Source of the DNA: Pseudomonas sp. TNT3 | GTDB taxonomy: Bacteria; Pseudomonadota; Gammaproteobacteria; Pseudomonadales; Pseudomonadaceae | Reading direction: 5' to 3' | Assembly (NCBI RefSeq): GCF_010095445.2 | Contig: NZ_WFGV02000038.1 | Coordinates: forward strand, 1 to 64,000 | DNA length: 64,000 bases | Part shown: one piece after another, positions 16,508-25,087 of the stretch | Position numbering within the stretch: the stretch's first letter is position 1 | Layout: each line of letters opens with the position of its first letter | The notes under the pieces: generated by a model | What the model was told of the DNA's origin: nothing | What the model saw: the letters and a program-made list of their open reading frames with translations, nothing else | Databases searched by the model: none | Translations under genes and position numbers: made by a program

Positions 16508-17344
16508 TCAGGTGCTCCATATTCTGGGTTGGACGGCTTCCCGGCCGAGCAACGCAGGGCGCAGCAACCGCCATAAATCGATCAACCAACCGCGTGCCAA
16601 CAACGCTTCACTGGCCAGGCATCGTGCAACCAGCAGCCCCGGCAATTGCGTCAGATCGCCGCGCACGTCATGGGGCAGCGAGCGGCATTGCTCCAGCAAG
16701 TCACTATCGATTTCGCCCGTCACCAGCAACGTCGCAAACACCGGTTGGCCATCCAGACCTATTGGCGAATCAAGCAAACCATCAGCCCCGACAATGCGCT
16801 GACGTTCGTGCCAGAGCAACTGGCCATCGCGGCGGATGTCGAGCCGGGACTGAAAATGCCCGAGGTCGAAGCGTTCGCCGCTAGCCGGGCGCCCCAGTGC
16901 CACCACGTCCCAGTAGAACAGCCGGGCATCACCTTCAAGGTCGATGGCGGTGCTGAGTTCGGCCTGTGCTGCACTGAAAATGATCGTCTCCTGGGGCAAC
17001 CATTCCAGGGTCGCACCGGCGGCCACGTTCAGTTGCAGCTGCTGATAGGCAGGCCCGGCTGCGCGGTACCACTTGGCCGCGCCGGGGCTGGTGATCTGCG
17101 CCCAGGCATCGCCGCCGACACTGGCCGAGATGTCCAGGCGATCGCCCCCGGCAATTCCGCCCGGTGGGTGCACGATGATGTGCTGGCACACTTCGGGACC
17201 TTCGGCGTACAGGTGTTTCTGCACCCGTAACGGGCCTTGGTGTCGGCGCTGAACCGGGCGCGTACTGTCACCGAAACGGGCGTAGCCCAGTTCCAGTTCG
17301 GCGTGCCAGCTGGGGGTAAAGGCGCCGGAAGCAGGAAGAGTCAT
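16508..17344 (-). CDS. ureD: Urease accessory protein UreD
   Basis: A 278-residue accessory protein that, with UreF and UreG, loads nickel into apo-urease. Recognisable family segments are LRVQKHLYAEGP, the conserved HIIVHPPGGIAGGD, TSPGAAKWYRA, EWLPQETIIF and FYWDVVALGRPASGE. It is the first gene of the urease run and is preceded by a strong sigma-54 promoter match. ureE, ureF and ureG are not in this window and probably lie elsewhere. Confidence 0.96.
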   Translation of the reverse strand: MTLPASGAFTPSWHAELELGYARFGDSTRPVQRRHQGPLRVQKHLYAEGPEVCQHIIVHPPGGIAGGDRLDISASVGGDAWAQITSPGAAKWYRAAGPAYQQLQLNVAAGATLEWLPQETIIFSAAQAELSTAIDLEGDARLFYWDVVALGRPASGERFDLGHFQSRLDIRRDGQLLWHERQRIVGADGLLDSPIGLDGQPVFATLLVTGEIDSDLLEQCRSLPHDVRGDLTQLPGLLVARCLASEALLARGWLIDLWRLLRPALLGREAVQPRIWST

Positions 17345-17377
17345 GGTCAGTGCTTAGTGAGAAGTCATGAAGGCATT

Positions 17378-17393
17378 TGCAAAGGCTGTGCCG
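17378..17393 (-). promoter_or_regulatory. Sigma-54 promoter for ureD
   Basis: On the minus strand the sequence reads CGGCACAGCCTTTGCA. It matches the RpoN pattern TGGCAC-N5-TTGCW, with GG and GC exactly ten bases apart. It lies about 35 bases upstream of the ureD start. A near-identical core precedes urtA. Confidence 0.75.
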
Positions 17394-17500
17394 TCCGTTT
17401 CCCAAGCAGAAGGCGGTTGTTGTTTGTTGGGGGGGCACCAACATGGCGCACATCGTGGGTCGGGGTGCGGCAAATTGGTGCTGCGTGTGAGGTGAACAGC

Positions 17501-18199
17501 TCAGATTGTGACCAGACCTCGTACGCCCTCGGCTTCCATGTTTTCGCCGCGACCCTGCTGCACGATTTCGCCCCGGGACATCACCAGGTAGTGATCGGCC
17601 AGTTCGGCGGCGAAATCGTAGAATTGCTCCACCAGCAAAATCGCCATGTCACCACGGGCCGCGAGCTTCTTGATGACCGCGCCGATTTCCTTGATTACCG
17701 ACGGCTGGATGCCTTCGGTGGGTTCATCAAGAATCAGCAGGCGCGGACGGCTGGCCAGCGCCCGGCCGATGGCAAGCTGTTGCTGCTGACCACCGGACAA
17801 GTCACCGCCGCGCCGCTGTTTCATTTGCAGCAACACCGGGAACAGTTCGTAAATGAAGGCCGGTACTTCCTTGGCCTCGGCCCCCGGGAAACGCGACAGG
17901 CCCATCAGCAGGTTTTCTTCCACGGTCAGGCGCCCGAAGATCTCGCGACCTTGCGGCACATACGCGATGCCTGCATGCACCCGTTGATGCGGCTTGAACG
18001 TAGTGATCGGCTTGCCTTCCCAATTCACCGCACCTTCTTTGGCGGGCAGCAAACCCATCAGGCATTTGAGCAGGGTGGTCTTGCCGACGCCGTTGCGCCC
18101 GAGCAGGCAGGTAACTTCGCCCACCTTCACGTCAAACGTCAGGCCGCGCAGGATGTGGCTACCGCCGTAGTACTGGTGCAGCTTGTCGACTTGCAGCAT
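17501..18199 (-). CDS. urtE: Urea ABC transporter ATPase UrtE
   Basis: A 232-residue ATP-binding subunit of the LivF type. Walker A is GRNGVGKTT (about residue 35), the signature is LSGGQQQQLAIGRAL, and Walker B is LLILDEPTEGIQP. With UrtD it powers the UrtBC channel that takes up urea at low concentration. I start at 18199, with AAGGAA upstream, rather than at the longer frame. It ends the urt gene run; a 156-base gap with a sigma-54 promoter separates it from ureD. Confidence 0.95.
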   Translation of the reverse strand: MLQVDKLHQYYGGSHILRGLTFDVKVGEVTCLLGRNGVGKTTLLKCLMGLLPAKEGAVNWEGKPITTFKPHQRVHAGIAYVPQGREIFGRLTVEENLLMGLSRFPGAEAKEVPAFIYELFPVLLQMKQRRGGDLSGGQQQQLAIGRALASRPRLLILDEPTEGIQPSVIKEIGAVIKKLAARGDMAILLVEQFYDFAAELADHYLVMSRGEIVQQGRGENMEAEGVRGLVTI

Positions 18200-18247
18200 T
18201 TCAAATTCCTTCTGTTGCACACGGCTTGCTTTCCCCACCTAAACGTT

Positions 18248-18355
18248 CTGTAGGAGCTGTCGAGTGAAACGAGGCTGCGATCTTTTGATCCTGGTATGGG
18301 GTGCCTGATGAAGATCAAAAGATCGCAGCCTCGTTTCACTCGACAGCTCCTACAG
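18248..18355. repeat. Long perfect palindrome between urtD and urtE
   Basis: Perfect 43-bp inverted arms (18248-18290 and 18313-18355) are separated by only 22 bp. Each arm runs from CTGTAGGAGCTGTCGAGTG to GCGATCTTTTGATC. This is the longest exact inverted repeat in the window, and related copies lie at 23453-23554 and 25024-25076. Confidence 0.9.
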
Positions 18356-18373
18356 GGGTAAGGCGTTTTTTTG

Positions 18374-19243
18374 CTAGCGACCGAGATATACCTCGATCAC
18401 CCGCTCGTTATCCTGCACTTGTGCAAGCGACCCTTCGGCCAGGACGCTGCCCTGGTGCAACACCGTCACGTGGTCGGCAATCGAGCCGACAAAACCCATG
18501 TCGTGCTCCACGACCATCAGTGAATGTTTGCCGGCCAGGCGTTTGAACAGTTCGGCGGTGAACTCGGTTTCGGCGTCGGTCATGCCCGCCACCGGCTCAT
18601 CGAGCAGCAACAGTTGCGGGTCCTGCATCAGCAACATACCGATCTCCAGGAACTGCTTCTGACCGTGGGACAGAAGACCTGCGGGGCGATTGACCGAGCT
18701 GGTCAGGCGAATGGTTTCCAGCACCTCGCTGATGCGATCCTTCTGTTCGCCACTCAACTTCGCCCGCAGGCTGGCCCATACCGATTTGTCGGCTTTCTGC
18801 GCCAGCTCCAGGTTTTCAAACACGCTCAGGGCTTCGAACACCGTCGGTTTCTGGAACTTGCGACCAATGCCCGCCTGAGCGATTTGCACTTCGCTCATCT
18901 GTGTCAGGTCGAGGGTCTCACCGAACCAGGCCTTGCCATGACTGGGACGCGTCTTGCCGGTAATCACGTCCATCAGGGTGGTCTTGCCCGCGCCGTTGGG
19001 GCCGATGATGCAGCGCAGTTCACCGACACCGATGTACAGGTTCAGATTGTTCAACGCCTTGAAACCATCAAAGCTGACGCTGATGTCCTCCAGGGTCAGG
19101 ATGGTGCCGTGGCGAGTGTCCAGGCCAGGGCCGGCGCGTTGGCCGAGGCCGATGGCATCGCGACTGCTGCCGGCATCCTTGTTGGGCTCCACGGGAAAGA
19201 AGGCCGGTTCGAGCATGAATTCAGCCGTCGCAGTCACTCTCAT
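18374..19243 (-). CDS. urtD: Urea ABC transporter ATPase UrtD
   Basis: A 289-residue ATP-binding subunit of the LivG type, with Walker A GPNGAGKTT (about residue 81), the signature LSHGQKQFLEIGMLL and Walker B LLLLDEPVAGMT. The first 45 residues precede the ATPase fold and resemble the N-terminal extension of other UrtD proteins. Its ATG overlaps the urtC stop (ATGA), so the two are translationally coupled. Confidence 0.95.
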   Translation of the reverse strand: MRVTATAEFMLEPAFFPVEPNKDAGSSRDAIGLGQRAGPGLDTRHGTILTLEDISVSFDGFKALNNLNLYIGVGELRCIIGPNGAGKTTLMDVITGKTRPSHGKAWFGETLDLTQMSEVQIAQAGIGRKFQKPTVFEALSVFENLELAQKADKSVWASLRAKLSGEQKDRISEVLETIRLTSSVNRPAGLLSHGQKQFLEIGMLLMQDPQLLLLDEPVAGMTDAETEFTAELFKRLAGKHSLMVVEHDMGFVGSIADHVTVLHQGSVLAEGSLAQVQDNERVIEVYLGR

Positions 19244-20319
19244 TGTTCACCCCTTTTCTTCAGCAGACCGATCACGCCTTTGGGCAGGTACAGGGTCACG
19301 ACGATGAACAGCGCGCCGAGGAAGAACAGCCAGTATTCCGGGAACGCGACGGTGAACCAGCTCTTCATGCCGTTGACCACACCGGCACCCAACAGGGGCC
19401 CGATCAACGTGCCGCGACCGCCCAGGGCTACCCAGACGGCGGCCTCGATGGAGTTGGTTGGCGACATTTCACTCGGGTTGATGATGCCGACTTGCGGTAC
19501 GTACAAGGCGCCGGCCAAGCCGCACAACACCGCGCTCAATACCCAGACAAACAGCTTGAAACCACGCGGGTCGTAGCCACAGAACATCAGGCGATTTTCG
19601 GCATCGCGCAACGCAGTCAACACCCGGCCGAACTTGCTTTGCGCCAGCCTCCACCCGATGAACAGGCTCGCCACCAGCAACACCACGGTGGCAAAAAACA
19701 GCACGGCGCGAGTGCCTGGCTCGGTGATGCCGAAACCCAGAATGGTGCGGAAATTGGTGAAGCCGTTGTTGCCGCCAAACCCGGTTTCATTGCGGAAAAA
19801 CAGCAGCATGCCGGCGAAGGTCAGGGCCTGGGTCATGATCGAAAAATACACGCCCTTGATTCGCGAGCGGAACGCGAAGAAACCGAACACCAGCGCCAAC
19901 AGTCCCGGTGCCAGCACTACCAGGCACATCGACCAGAGGAAGCTGCTGGTGCCTGTCCAGTACCACGGCAATTCGGTCCAGGACAGGAACGTCATGAACG
20001 CGGGCAGGCCATCCCCCGAGGCCTGGCGCATCAGGTACATGCCCATGGCGTAGCCGCCGAGGGCGAAGAACAGACCGTGACCCAGGGACAGCAGGCCGGC
20101 GTAACCCCAAACCAGGTCCAGCGCCAAAGCGACGATGGCATAGCAAAGAATCTTGCCCACCAGTGTCAGCGTGTAGGCCGAAACGTGAAAAACGCTGAGG
20201 GGCGATAACAGCGACAGCAGCGGCAATGCCAACAGTAAAACAAGGATCACCGCACCAACGGCGATCGTGACTTTCGGGCCGGCTTTTTTTGTCGCGGTAA
20301 CGAGCAGGGGCTGGTTCAT
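19240..20319 (-). CDS. urtC: Urea ABC transporter permease UrtC
   Basis: A 359-residue inner-membrane permease of the LivM type with about ten transmembrane helices and the conserved segments LVWGYAGLLSLGHGLFFALGGYAMG, GFGGNNGFT, ENRLMFCGYDPRGFKLFVW and VALGGRGTLIGPLLGA. I place the start at 20319, where ATGA overlaps the urtB stop; the longer open frame upstream is an out-of-frame read of urtB. It pairs with UrtB to form the channel. Confidence 0.95.
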   Translation of the reverse strand: MNQPLLVTATKKAGPKVTIAVGAVILVLLLALPLLSLLSPLSVFHVSAYTLTLVGKILCYAIVALALDLVWGYAGLLSLGHGLFFALGGYAMGMYLMRQASGDGLPAFMTFLSWTELPWYWTGTSSFLWSMCLVVLAPGLLALVFGFFAFRSRIKGVYFSIMTQALTFAGMLLFFRNETGFGGNNGFTNFRTILGFGITEPGTRAVLFFATVVLLVASLFIGWRLAQSKFGRVLTALRDAENRLMFCGYDPRGFKLFVWVLSAVLCGLAGALYVPQVGIINPSEMSPTNSIEAAVWVALGGRGTLIGPLLGAGVVNGMKSWFTVAFPEYWLFFLGALFIVVTLYLPKGVIGLLKKRGEQ

Positions 20320-21818
20320 CAGTCGATCACCCGTCCTTTCAGTGCAAAGAGGCCTTGCGGACGTTTCTGGATGAACAGAATGATCAGCGCGAGGATCAGG
20401 ATCTTGCCGAGCACCGCACCGATCTGCGGCTCGAGAATCTTGTTGGCGATACCCAGCCCGAAAGCGGCCAGCACACTGCCGGCCAACTGACCGACACCCC
20501 CGAGCACCACCACCAGGAACGAGTCGATGATGTAGCTCTGGCCGAGGTCGGGGCCGACGTTGCCGATCTGGCTCAGGGCTACGCCACCGAGTCCGGCAAT
20601 GCCTGAGCCGAGGCCGAATGCGAGCATGTCGACGCGTCCGGTGGGCACGCCGCAGCACGCTGCCATGTTGCGGTTCTGAGTGACGGCACGCACGTTCAGT
20701 CCCAAGCGTGTTTTGTTCAGCAGCAGCCAGGTCAGCACCACCACGAACAGCGCAAACGCGATGATCACGATGCGGTTGTACGGCAGCACCAGGTTGGGCA
20801 GTACTTGAATGCCGCCGGAGAGCCACTGCGGGTTGGCGACTTCAACGTTCTGCGCGCCGAACAGCAATCGCACCAGTTGAATCAACATCAGGCTGATGCC
20901 CCAGGTGGCGAGCAGGGTTTCCAGCGGGCGGCCGTACAAGTGACGGATGACCGTGCGTTCGAGCGCCATGCCGATGGCCGCCGTGACGAAGAACGCCACC
21001 GGCAACGCGATCAAGGGATAAAACTCGATGGCCTGTGGTGCGAAGCGCTGGAACATCAACTGCACGACGTAGGTCGAGTAAGCCCCCAGCATCAGCATCT
21101 CGCCATGGGCCATATTGATCACCCCGAGCAGGCCGAAGGTGATCGCCAGACCGAGTGCCGCCAGCAGCAGAATTGAACCGAGGGACATGCCGCTGAAGGC
21201 TTGCCCCAGGATCTCGCCGATCAGCAATTTGCGTTTGACCTGGGCCAGGCTGGTTTCGGCTGCCGTGCGTACCGTGGCATCGGTTTCGACGCCGGGCTCC
21301 AGCAGACTTTCGAGGCGGGTACGGGCCAGTGGATCGCCGGTTTCGCCGAGCAGGCGCACGGCGGCGAGACGCACCGCCGGGTCACTGTCCACCAGTTGCA
21401 GGTTGGCCAGTGCGAGACTCAAGGCCGCGTGAACACCCTCGTCCTGTTCGGCTGCGAGTTGCTGATCGAGAAATTTCAGCTGCGCCGGTTTGGCACTTTT
21501 CTGCAGTTGCTGCGCGGCGGCGAGGCGGATTTTTGCGTCGGCCGCGAGCAGTTGGTGACTGGCCAGCGCGGTGTCGATCAGACCCCGCAGGCGGTTGTTC
21601 AGGCGCAGGGTTTTGACTTGTCCGTCGACGGTCAGCGCGCCTTGTTGCAGGGCGTTGATCAGTTCGATACGGGCAGGGTCGGGCTGCGCAGCCCAGGATT
21701 CGAGCAGCTTTGCCTGTTGTACGGGATTGGCGGCGACGAAGTCTTCGGCGTCGCTGGCGTGGGTGGCCAATGGCAAAAGTAAAAAGGCAAAGGCGACAAG
21801 TAGACGATATAGGGACAT
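20319..21818 (-). CDS. urtB: Urea ABC transporter permease UrtB with N-terminal extension
   Basis: A 499-residue protein. It starts with a signal peptide (LLVAFAFLLLPLATHA) and a soluble extension of about 170 residues containing HEAT-like helices (LALANLQLVDSDPAVRLAAVRLLGE). From about residue 200 it becomes a LivH-type permease (LGLAITFGLLGVINMAHGEML, MALERTVIRHLYGRPLETLLATWG, GSGIAGLGGVALSQIGNVGPDLGQ). The extended form is known from proteobacterial UrtB; the extension would be periplasmic and its role is unknown. Confidence 0.94.
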   Translation of the reverse strand: MSLYRLLVAFAFLLLPLATHASDAEDFVAANPVQQAKLLESWAAQPDPARIELINALQQGALTVDGQVKTLRLNNRLRGLIDTALASHQLLAADAKIRLAAAQQLQKSAKPAQLKFLDQQLAAEQDEGVHAALSLALANLQLVDSDPAVRLAAVRLLGETGDPLARTRLESLLEPGVETDATVRTAAETSLAQVKRKLLIGEILGQAFSGMSLGSILLLAALGLAITFGLLGVINMAHGEMLMLGAYSTYVVQLMFQRFAPQAIEFYPLIALPVAFFVTAAIGMALERTVIRHLYGRPLETLLATWGISLMLIQLVRLLFGAQNVEVANPQWLSGGIQVLPNLVLPYNRIVIIAFALFVVVLTWLLLNKTRLGLNVRAVTQNRNMAACCGVPTGRVDMLAFGLGSGIAGLGGVALSQIGNVGPDLGQSYIIDSFLVVVLGGVGQLAGSVLAAFGLGIANKILEPQIGAVLGKILILALIILFIQKRPQGLFALKGRVID

Positions 21819-21845
21819 AGCAACGTCCTGAAAGGCGACGATGGA

Positions 21846-21924
21846 CCCTGTGGGAGCCGAGCTTGCTCGCGATGACGGTGTGTCTGATGCACCGCTATCG
21901 CGAGCAAGCTCGGCTCCTACAGGG
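21846..21924. repeat. Palindromic repeat between urtA and urtB
   Basis: Inverted 28-bp arms at 21846-21873 and 21897-21924 match except for one position (GTGGGAGC against GTAGGAGC), with the core GAGCTTGCTCGCGAT. It occupies most of the urtA-urtB gap and may limit transcription beyond the highly expressed binding protein (inference). Confidence 0.8.
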
Positions 21925-21945
21925 TTAAGGGCTTGTTCCTGCTAC

Positions 21946-23211
21946 TTAGTTGCTCTTCACCGCGTAATCCGGCTTCTTGTCGTTGCCGACAATGAACGGG
22001 CTCCACGGTTCGGCACGGATCGGGCCTTCGGTCTGCCACACCACGTTGAACTGACCATCAGCCTGGATCTCGCCGATCATCACGGGCTTGTGCAGGTGGT
22101 GGTTGGTTTTGTCCATGGTCAGGGTGTAGCCGGACGGGGCGGCGAAGGTCTGGCCGGCGAGGGCTTCGCGTACCTTGTCGACGTCGGTGGATTTGGCTTT
22201 TTCTACCGCTTGCGCCCACATGTGGATGCCGACGTAGGTGGCTTCCATCGGGTCGTTGGTCACCGCTTTATCCGCGCCCGGCAAATTGTGTTTCTTGGCG
22301 TAGGCTTTCCAGTCGGCGACGAACCGGGTGTTCGCCGGGTTCTGGACCGACTCGAAGTAGTTCCACGCCGCCAGGTTGCCTACCAGGGGTTTGGTGTCGA
22401 TGCCGCGCAGCTCTTCTTCGCCGACGGAGAACGCCACGACCGGAACATCGGTGGCTTTCAAACCCTGGTTGGCGAGTTCTTTATAGAACGGTACGTTGGA
22501 GTCGCCGTTGACCGTGGAGATGACAGCTGTCTTGCCACCGGCCGAGAATTTTTTGATGTTGGCCACAATGGTCTGGTAATCGCTGTGACCGAATGGCGTA
22601 TAGACCTCTTCGATGTCTTTGTCTGCCACGCCTTTGGAATGCAGGAACGAGCGCAGGATTTTATTGGTGGTACGCGGGTAGACATAGTCGGTGCCGAGCA
22701 GGAAGTAGCGCTTGGCACTGCCGCCTTCTTCGCTCATCAGGTATTCCACGGCCGGGATCGCCTGCTGGTTCGGTGCGGCGCCGGTGTAGAACACGTTCGG
22801 CGACATCTCTTCGCCCTCATATTGCACGGGATAGAAGAGCAGGCCATTGAGCTCTTCGAACACTGGCAATACCGATTTGCGAGACACCGACGTCCAGCAG
22901 CCAAAGACCACGGCAACCTTGTCCTGAGTCAGCAGCTGCCGGCCTTTTTCGGCGAACAACGGCCAGTTCGACGCTGGGTCGACCACCACAGGCTCCAGCA
23001 TCTTGCCGTTCACGCCGCCCTTGGCGTTGATCTCGTCGATGGTCATCAACGCCATGTCTTTGAGGGAGGTTTCAGAGATCGCCATGGTGCCGGACAACGA
23101 GTGCAGGATACCGACCTTGATGGTCTCGGCGGCCTGGACAGTCCAGGTCATGCCCATCGCGGCAATCGATGCCGATAGTGTGAAAGCCTTGATCAAGCTG
23201 CGACGCTTCAT
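21946..23211 (-). CDS. urtA: Urea ABC transporter substrate-binding protein UrtA
   Basis: A 421-residue periplasmic binding protein with a signal peptide (residues 1-27, ending VQAAET) and a type I binding fold. It has the UrtA signatures KVGILHSLSGTMAISE, DPASNWPLFAEKGRQLL, FGCWTSVSRKSVLPVFEE and YVYPRTTNKILRSFL. It captures urea for the UrtBCDE transporter. It is the first gene of a minus-strand run and is preceded by a sigma-54 promoter match, pointing to NtrC-type nitrogen control. Confidence 0.96.
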   Translation of the reverse strand: MKRRSLIKAFTLSASIAAMGMTWTVQAAETIKVGILHSLSGTMAISETSLKDMALMTIDEINAKGGVNGKMLEPVVVDPASNWPLFAEKGRQLLTQDKVAVVFGCWTSVSRKSVLPVFEELNGLLFYPVQYEGEEMSPNVFYTGAAPNQQAIPAVEYLMSEEGGSAKRYFLLGTDYVYPRTTNKILRSFLHSKGVADKDIEEVYTPFGHSDYQTIVANIKKFSAGGKTAVISTVNGDSNVPFYKELANQGLKATDVPVVAFSVGEEELRGIDTKPLVGNLAAWNYFESVQNPANTRFVADWKAYAKKHNLPGADKAVTNDPMEATYVGIHMWAQAVEKAKSTDVDKVREALAGQTFAAPSGYTLTMDKTNHHLHKPVMIGEIQADGQFNVVWQTEGPIRAEPWSPFIVGNDKKPDYAVKSN

Positions 23212-23277
23212 TGTGCGATCTCCATGAACGTTAGATATTTTTCTTGGTTGGCAGATGCGGACTACTGAAGGGTCTTT

Positions 23278-23293
23278 AGCAAGGGCTGTGCCT
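23278..23293 (-). promoter_or_regulatory. Sigma-54 promoter for urtA
   Basis: The minus strand reads AGGCACAGCCCTTGCT, an RpoN -24/-12 element with GG and GC ten bases apart, about 67 bases before the urtA start. The core GGCACAGCC(C/T)TTGC is shared with the element ahead of ureD. Confidence 0.75.
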
Positions 23294-23331
23294 GGTCGGC
23301 GAAAGGCGGAGAAATGACGTACTAGAGCGGT

Positions 23332-23396
23332 TGCGCTGCCTGGCGGCGCACTATGAAGGATCGCGTCTGGCGCGCTGGTGCGAGGTGGTGCGCCAG
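23332..23396. promoter_or_regulatory. GC-rich dyads upstream of the urtA promoter
   Basis: Two dyads lie 40-120 bases upstream of the sigma-54 element: TGCGC-N9-GCGCA at 23332-23350, and CTGGCGC paired with GCGCCAG at 23367-23396. Position suits an enhancer-binding protein such as NtrC, but neither matches the usual 17-bp NtrC site (TGCAC-N7-GTGCA) exactly. Apart from these, the promoter and the palindrome at 23453, nothing was recognised in the 397-base gap 23212-23608. Confidence 0.35.
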
Positions 23397-23452
23397 ATTG
23401 GGGCGGGCGACCGTGGGATTAGTTGCAGTGTGTAGAAACTGTGTAGGAGCTG

Positions 23453-23554
23453 TGTAGGAGCTGTCGAGTGTAACGAGGCTGCGATCTTTTGATCTTGCTC
23501 TTGAAAAAACAACATCAAAAGATCGCAGCCTCGGTTCCCTCGGCAGCTCCTACA
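23453..23554. repeat. Palindromic repeat, GTAGGAGCTGTCGAGTG type
   Basis: Imperfect inverted arms (23453-23493 and 23514-23554) belong to the same family as the 43-bp palindrome at 18248. A partial duplication (GTGTAGGAGCTGTGTAGGAG) precedes the left arm. Confidence 0.8.
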
Positions 23555-23608
23555 GAGGGTCTCCGGCATCATCAGTGACGGGCTTCAGATCAAATCATCT
23601 CGTGCGTT

Positions 23609-24988
23609 TCATGATGAAGATGAGGCCGATTCGGTGTGCCGATTGAAGCGCGAAAACAGCACCTTATCCAAAATCCACACCACCACGAGCGACGCACCTA
23701 CCAGCGGGAACGCCACCGCCAGGGCGAACATGATGACCATCGCGGTTTTCCATTTCGGCAGGTCGTGACGCAGTGGCGGTACACCGAATTTGCCCTGCGG
23801 ACGACGCTTCCACCAGATCACCACGCCACTGACGGCACTGAGCAGAATCATCAGGCAGATCAGCAGCACCATGATCTGGTTGAACACCCCAAACATTTTG
23901 CCTTCGTGCAGCATTACGCCGATTTCCGTCGCGCGGGCCACGGTACCGTAATGCTCGTAGCGCACGTCAGCGAGGACGTTGCCGGTGTATTGATCGACAT
24001 GCAGGGTGGCGTCGTTTCGCGGGTCGTCGGCAAACACCGCGATGGTGAACACGCCCGTCGCGGTGGTCGGAAACGTGATGCTGTAGCCCGGCTCGACCTT
24101 GCGCTGCTGGGCGATGTTTTGCACCGCTTGCAAGCTGATGGTGGGTGCCGCAGGACCGGGTTTCGCGTCGCCGTGGTTCATGTGTTCGGCGTGGTCGCCG
24201 GACATCGGCATCGGCGTGTTTTCCATGGCCCAGGGCACGGTCTGGCGTATGGCGGTATTGAGGCTGCGAGCCTCGACGTCAGACTTGGGCATGTCATTCC
24301 ACATCGCATCCGGGAAGACATTCCACACGCCCGCGTATTGTTTGCCCCAGAACCCGGTCCAGGTCATGCCGCTGAGCAACATCACCAACAGAAACGCGGC
24401 GCCCCAGAAGCCGGTGACGGCATGCAGGTCGCGCCACAGCACGCGGCCGCGACTAGTCAAGCGTGGCCAGAGAATGCCGGCTGCCTGACCGCGCGGCCAC
24501 CACAGGAAGACGCCGGAGACCACCAGCACAATGCCCCAGCCGGCGGCCAGTTCGACCAGTCGATCCCCCACGGTGCCGATCATCAGCTCGCCGTGAATCG
24601 ACCGCGCGATGGCCTGCAGATTCATCTTGGCGTCTTGCTCGCCAAGGATGTCGCCGTGATAGGGGTCGACGAACACGTTGAGCTCGGTGCCTTCGTTAAC
24701 GACGACAAATTGCGCGCTGCGTTCTGCATTGATTGGCGGCAGGTATTGCTGGACCGTTGCTTGTGGATACGCCTCTTTGACCCGTTTAAGCAGGTCGTCG
24801 GCCGCCACCGTATGGTGGCCGGCCGGAACGTTCAGCAGGCTGCCGTACATCAACGGATCGAGTTGCGGTTTGAACAGGTAAATGACGCCGGTCAACGCCA
24901 GCATCACCATGAAGGGCGCGACGAACAGACCGGCATAGAAATGCCAACGCCAGGCCAGGTTGTAGAAATTCACTTTGGGCTGTTTCAT
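23609..24988 (-). CDS. PepSY-domain membrane protein of the copper cluster
   Basis: A 459-residue inner-membrane protein of the PepSY-associated transmembrane family, with an N-terminal helix (WRWHFYAGLFVAPFMVMLALTG), periplasmic PepSY segments (AYPQATVQQYLPP; ELNVFVDPYHGDILGEQD), and four further helices. An embedded HAEHMNHGD stretch with neighbouring MPMSG is His/Met-rich, suggesting copper contact. Relatives are often annotated as siderophore-associated or ferric-reductase-like proteins; here the position beside an OprC-type receptor favours copper. Exact activity is unknown. Confidence 0.8.
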   Translation of the reverse strand: MKQPKVNFYNLAWRWHFYAGLFVAPFMVMLALTGVIYLFKPQLDPLMYGSLLNVPAGHHTVAADDLLKRVKEAYPQATVQQYLPPINAERSAQFVVVNEGTELNVFVDPYHGDILGEQDAKMNLQAIARSIHGELMIGTVGDRLVELAAGWGIVLVVSGVFLWWPRGQAAGILWPRLTSRGRVLWRDLHAVTGFWGAAFLLVMLLSGMTWTGFWGKQYAGVWNVFPDAMWNDMPKSDVEARSLNTAIRQTVPWAMENTPMPMSGDHAEHMNHGDAKPGPAAPTISLQAVQNIAQQRKVEPGYSITFPTTATGVFTIAVFADDPRNDATLHVDQYTGNVLADVRYEHYGTVARATEIGVMLHEGKMFGVFNQIMVLLICLMILLSAVSGVVIWWKRRPQGKFGVPPLRHDLPKWKTAMVIMFALAVAFPLVGASLVVVWILDKVLFSRFNRHTESASSSS

Positions 24989-25023
24989 TGGTTGTGCTCC
25001 GCTTGGCGAATCAGTCGTTTGTT

Positions 25024-25076
25024 AAAAGATCGCAGCCTCGTTTCACTCGACAGCTCCTACACAGCTGCGATCTTTT
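25024..25076. repeat. Truncated palindromic repeat, AAAAGATCGCAGC type
   Basis: Perfect 13-bp arms (25024-25036 and 25064-25076) enclose one partial arm of the palindrome family at 18248 (CTCGTTTCACTCGACAGCTCCTACA). It looks like a full copy with most of its second arm deleted. Confidence 0.75.
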
Positions 25077-25087
25077 GACTTTTCTTG

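Noticed and set aside
24463..24681. Arg-rich 72-residue frame inside the PepSY gene
   Set aside because: Out-of-frame read with no start context, fully inside a confident gene.
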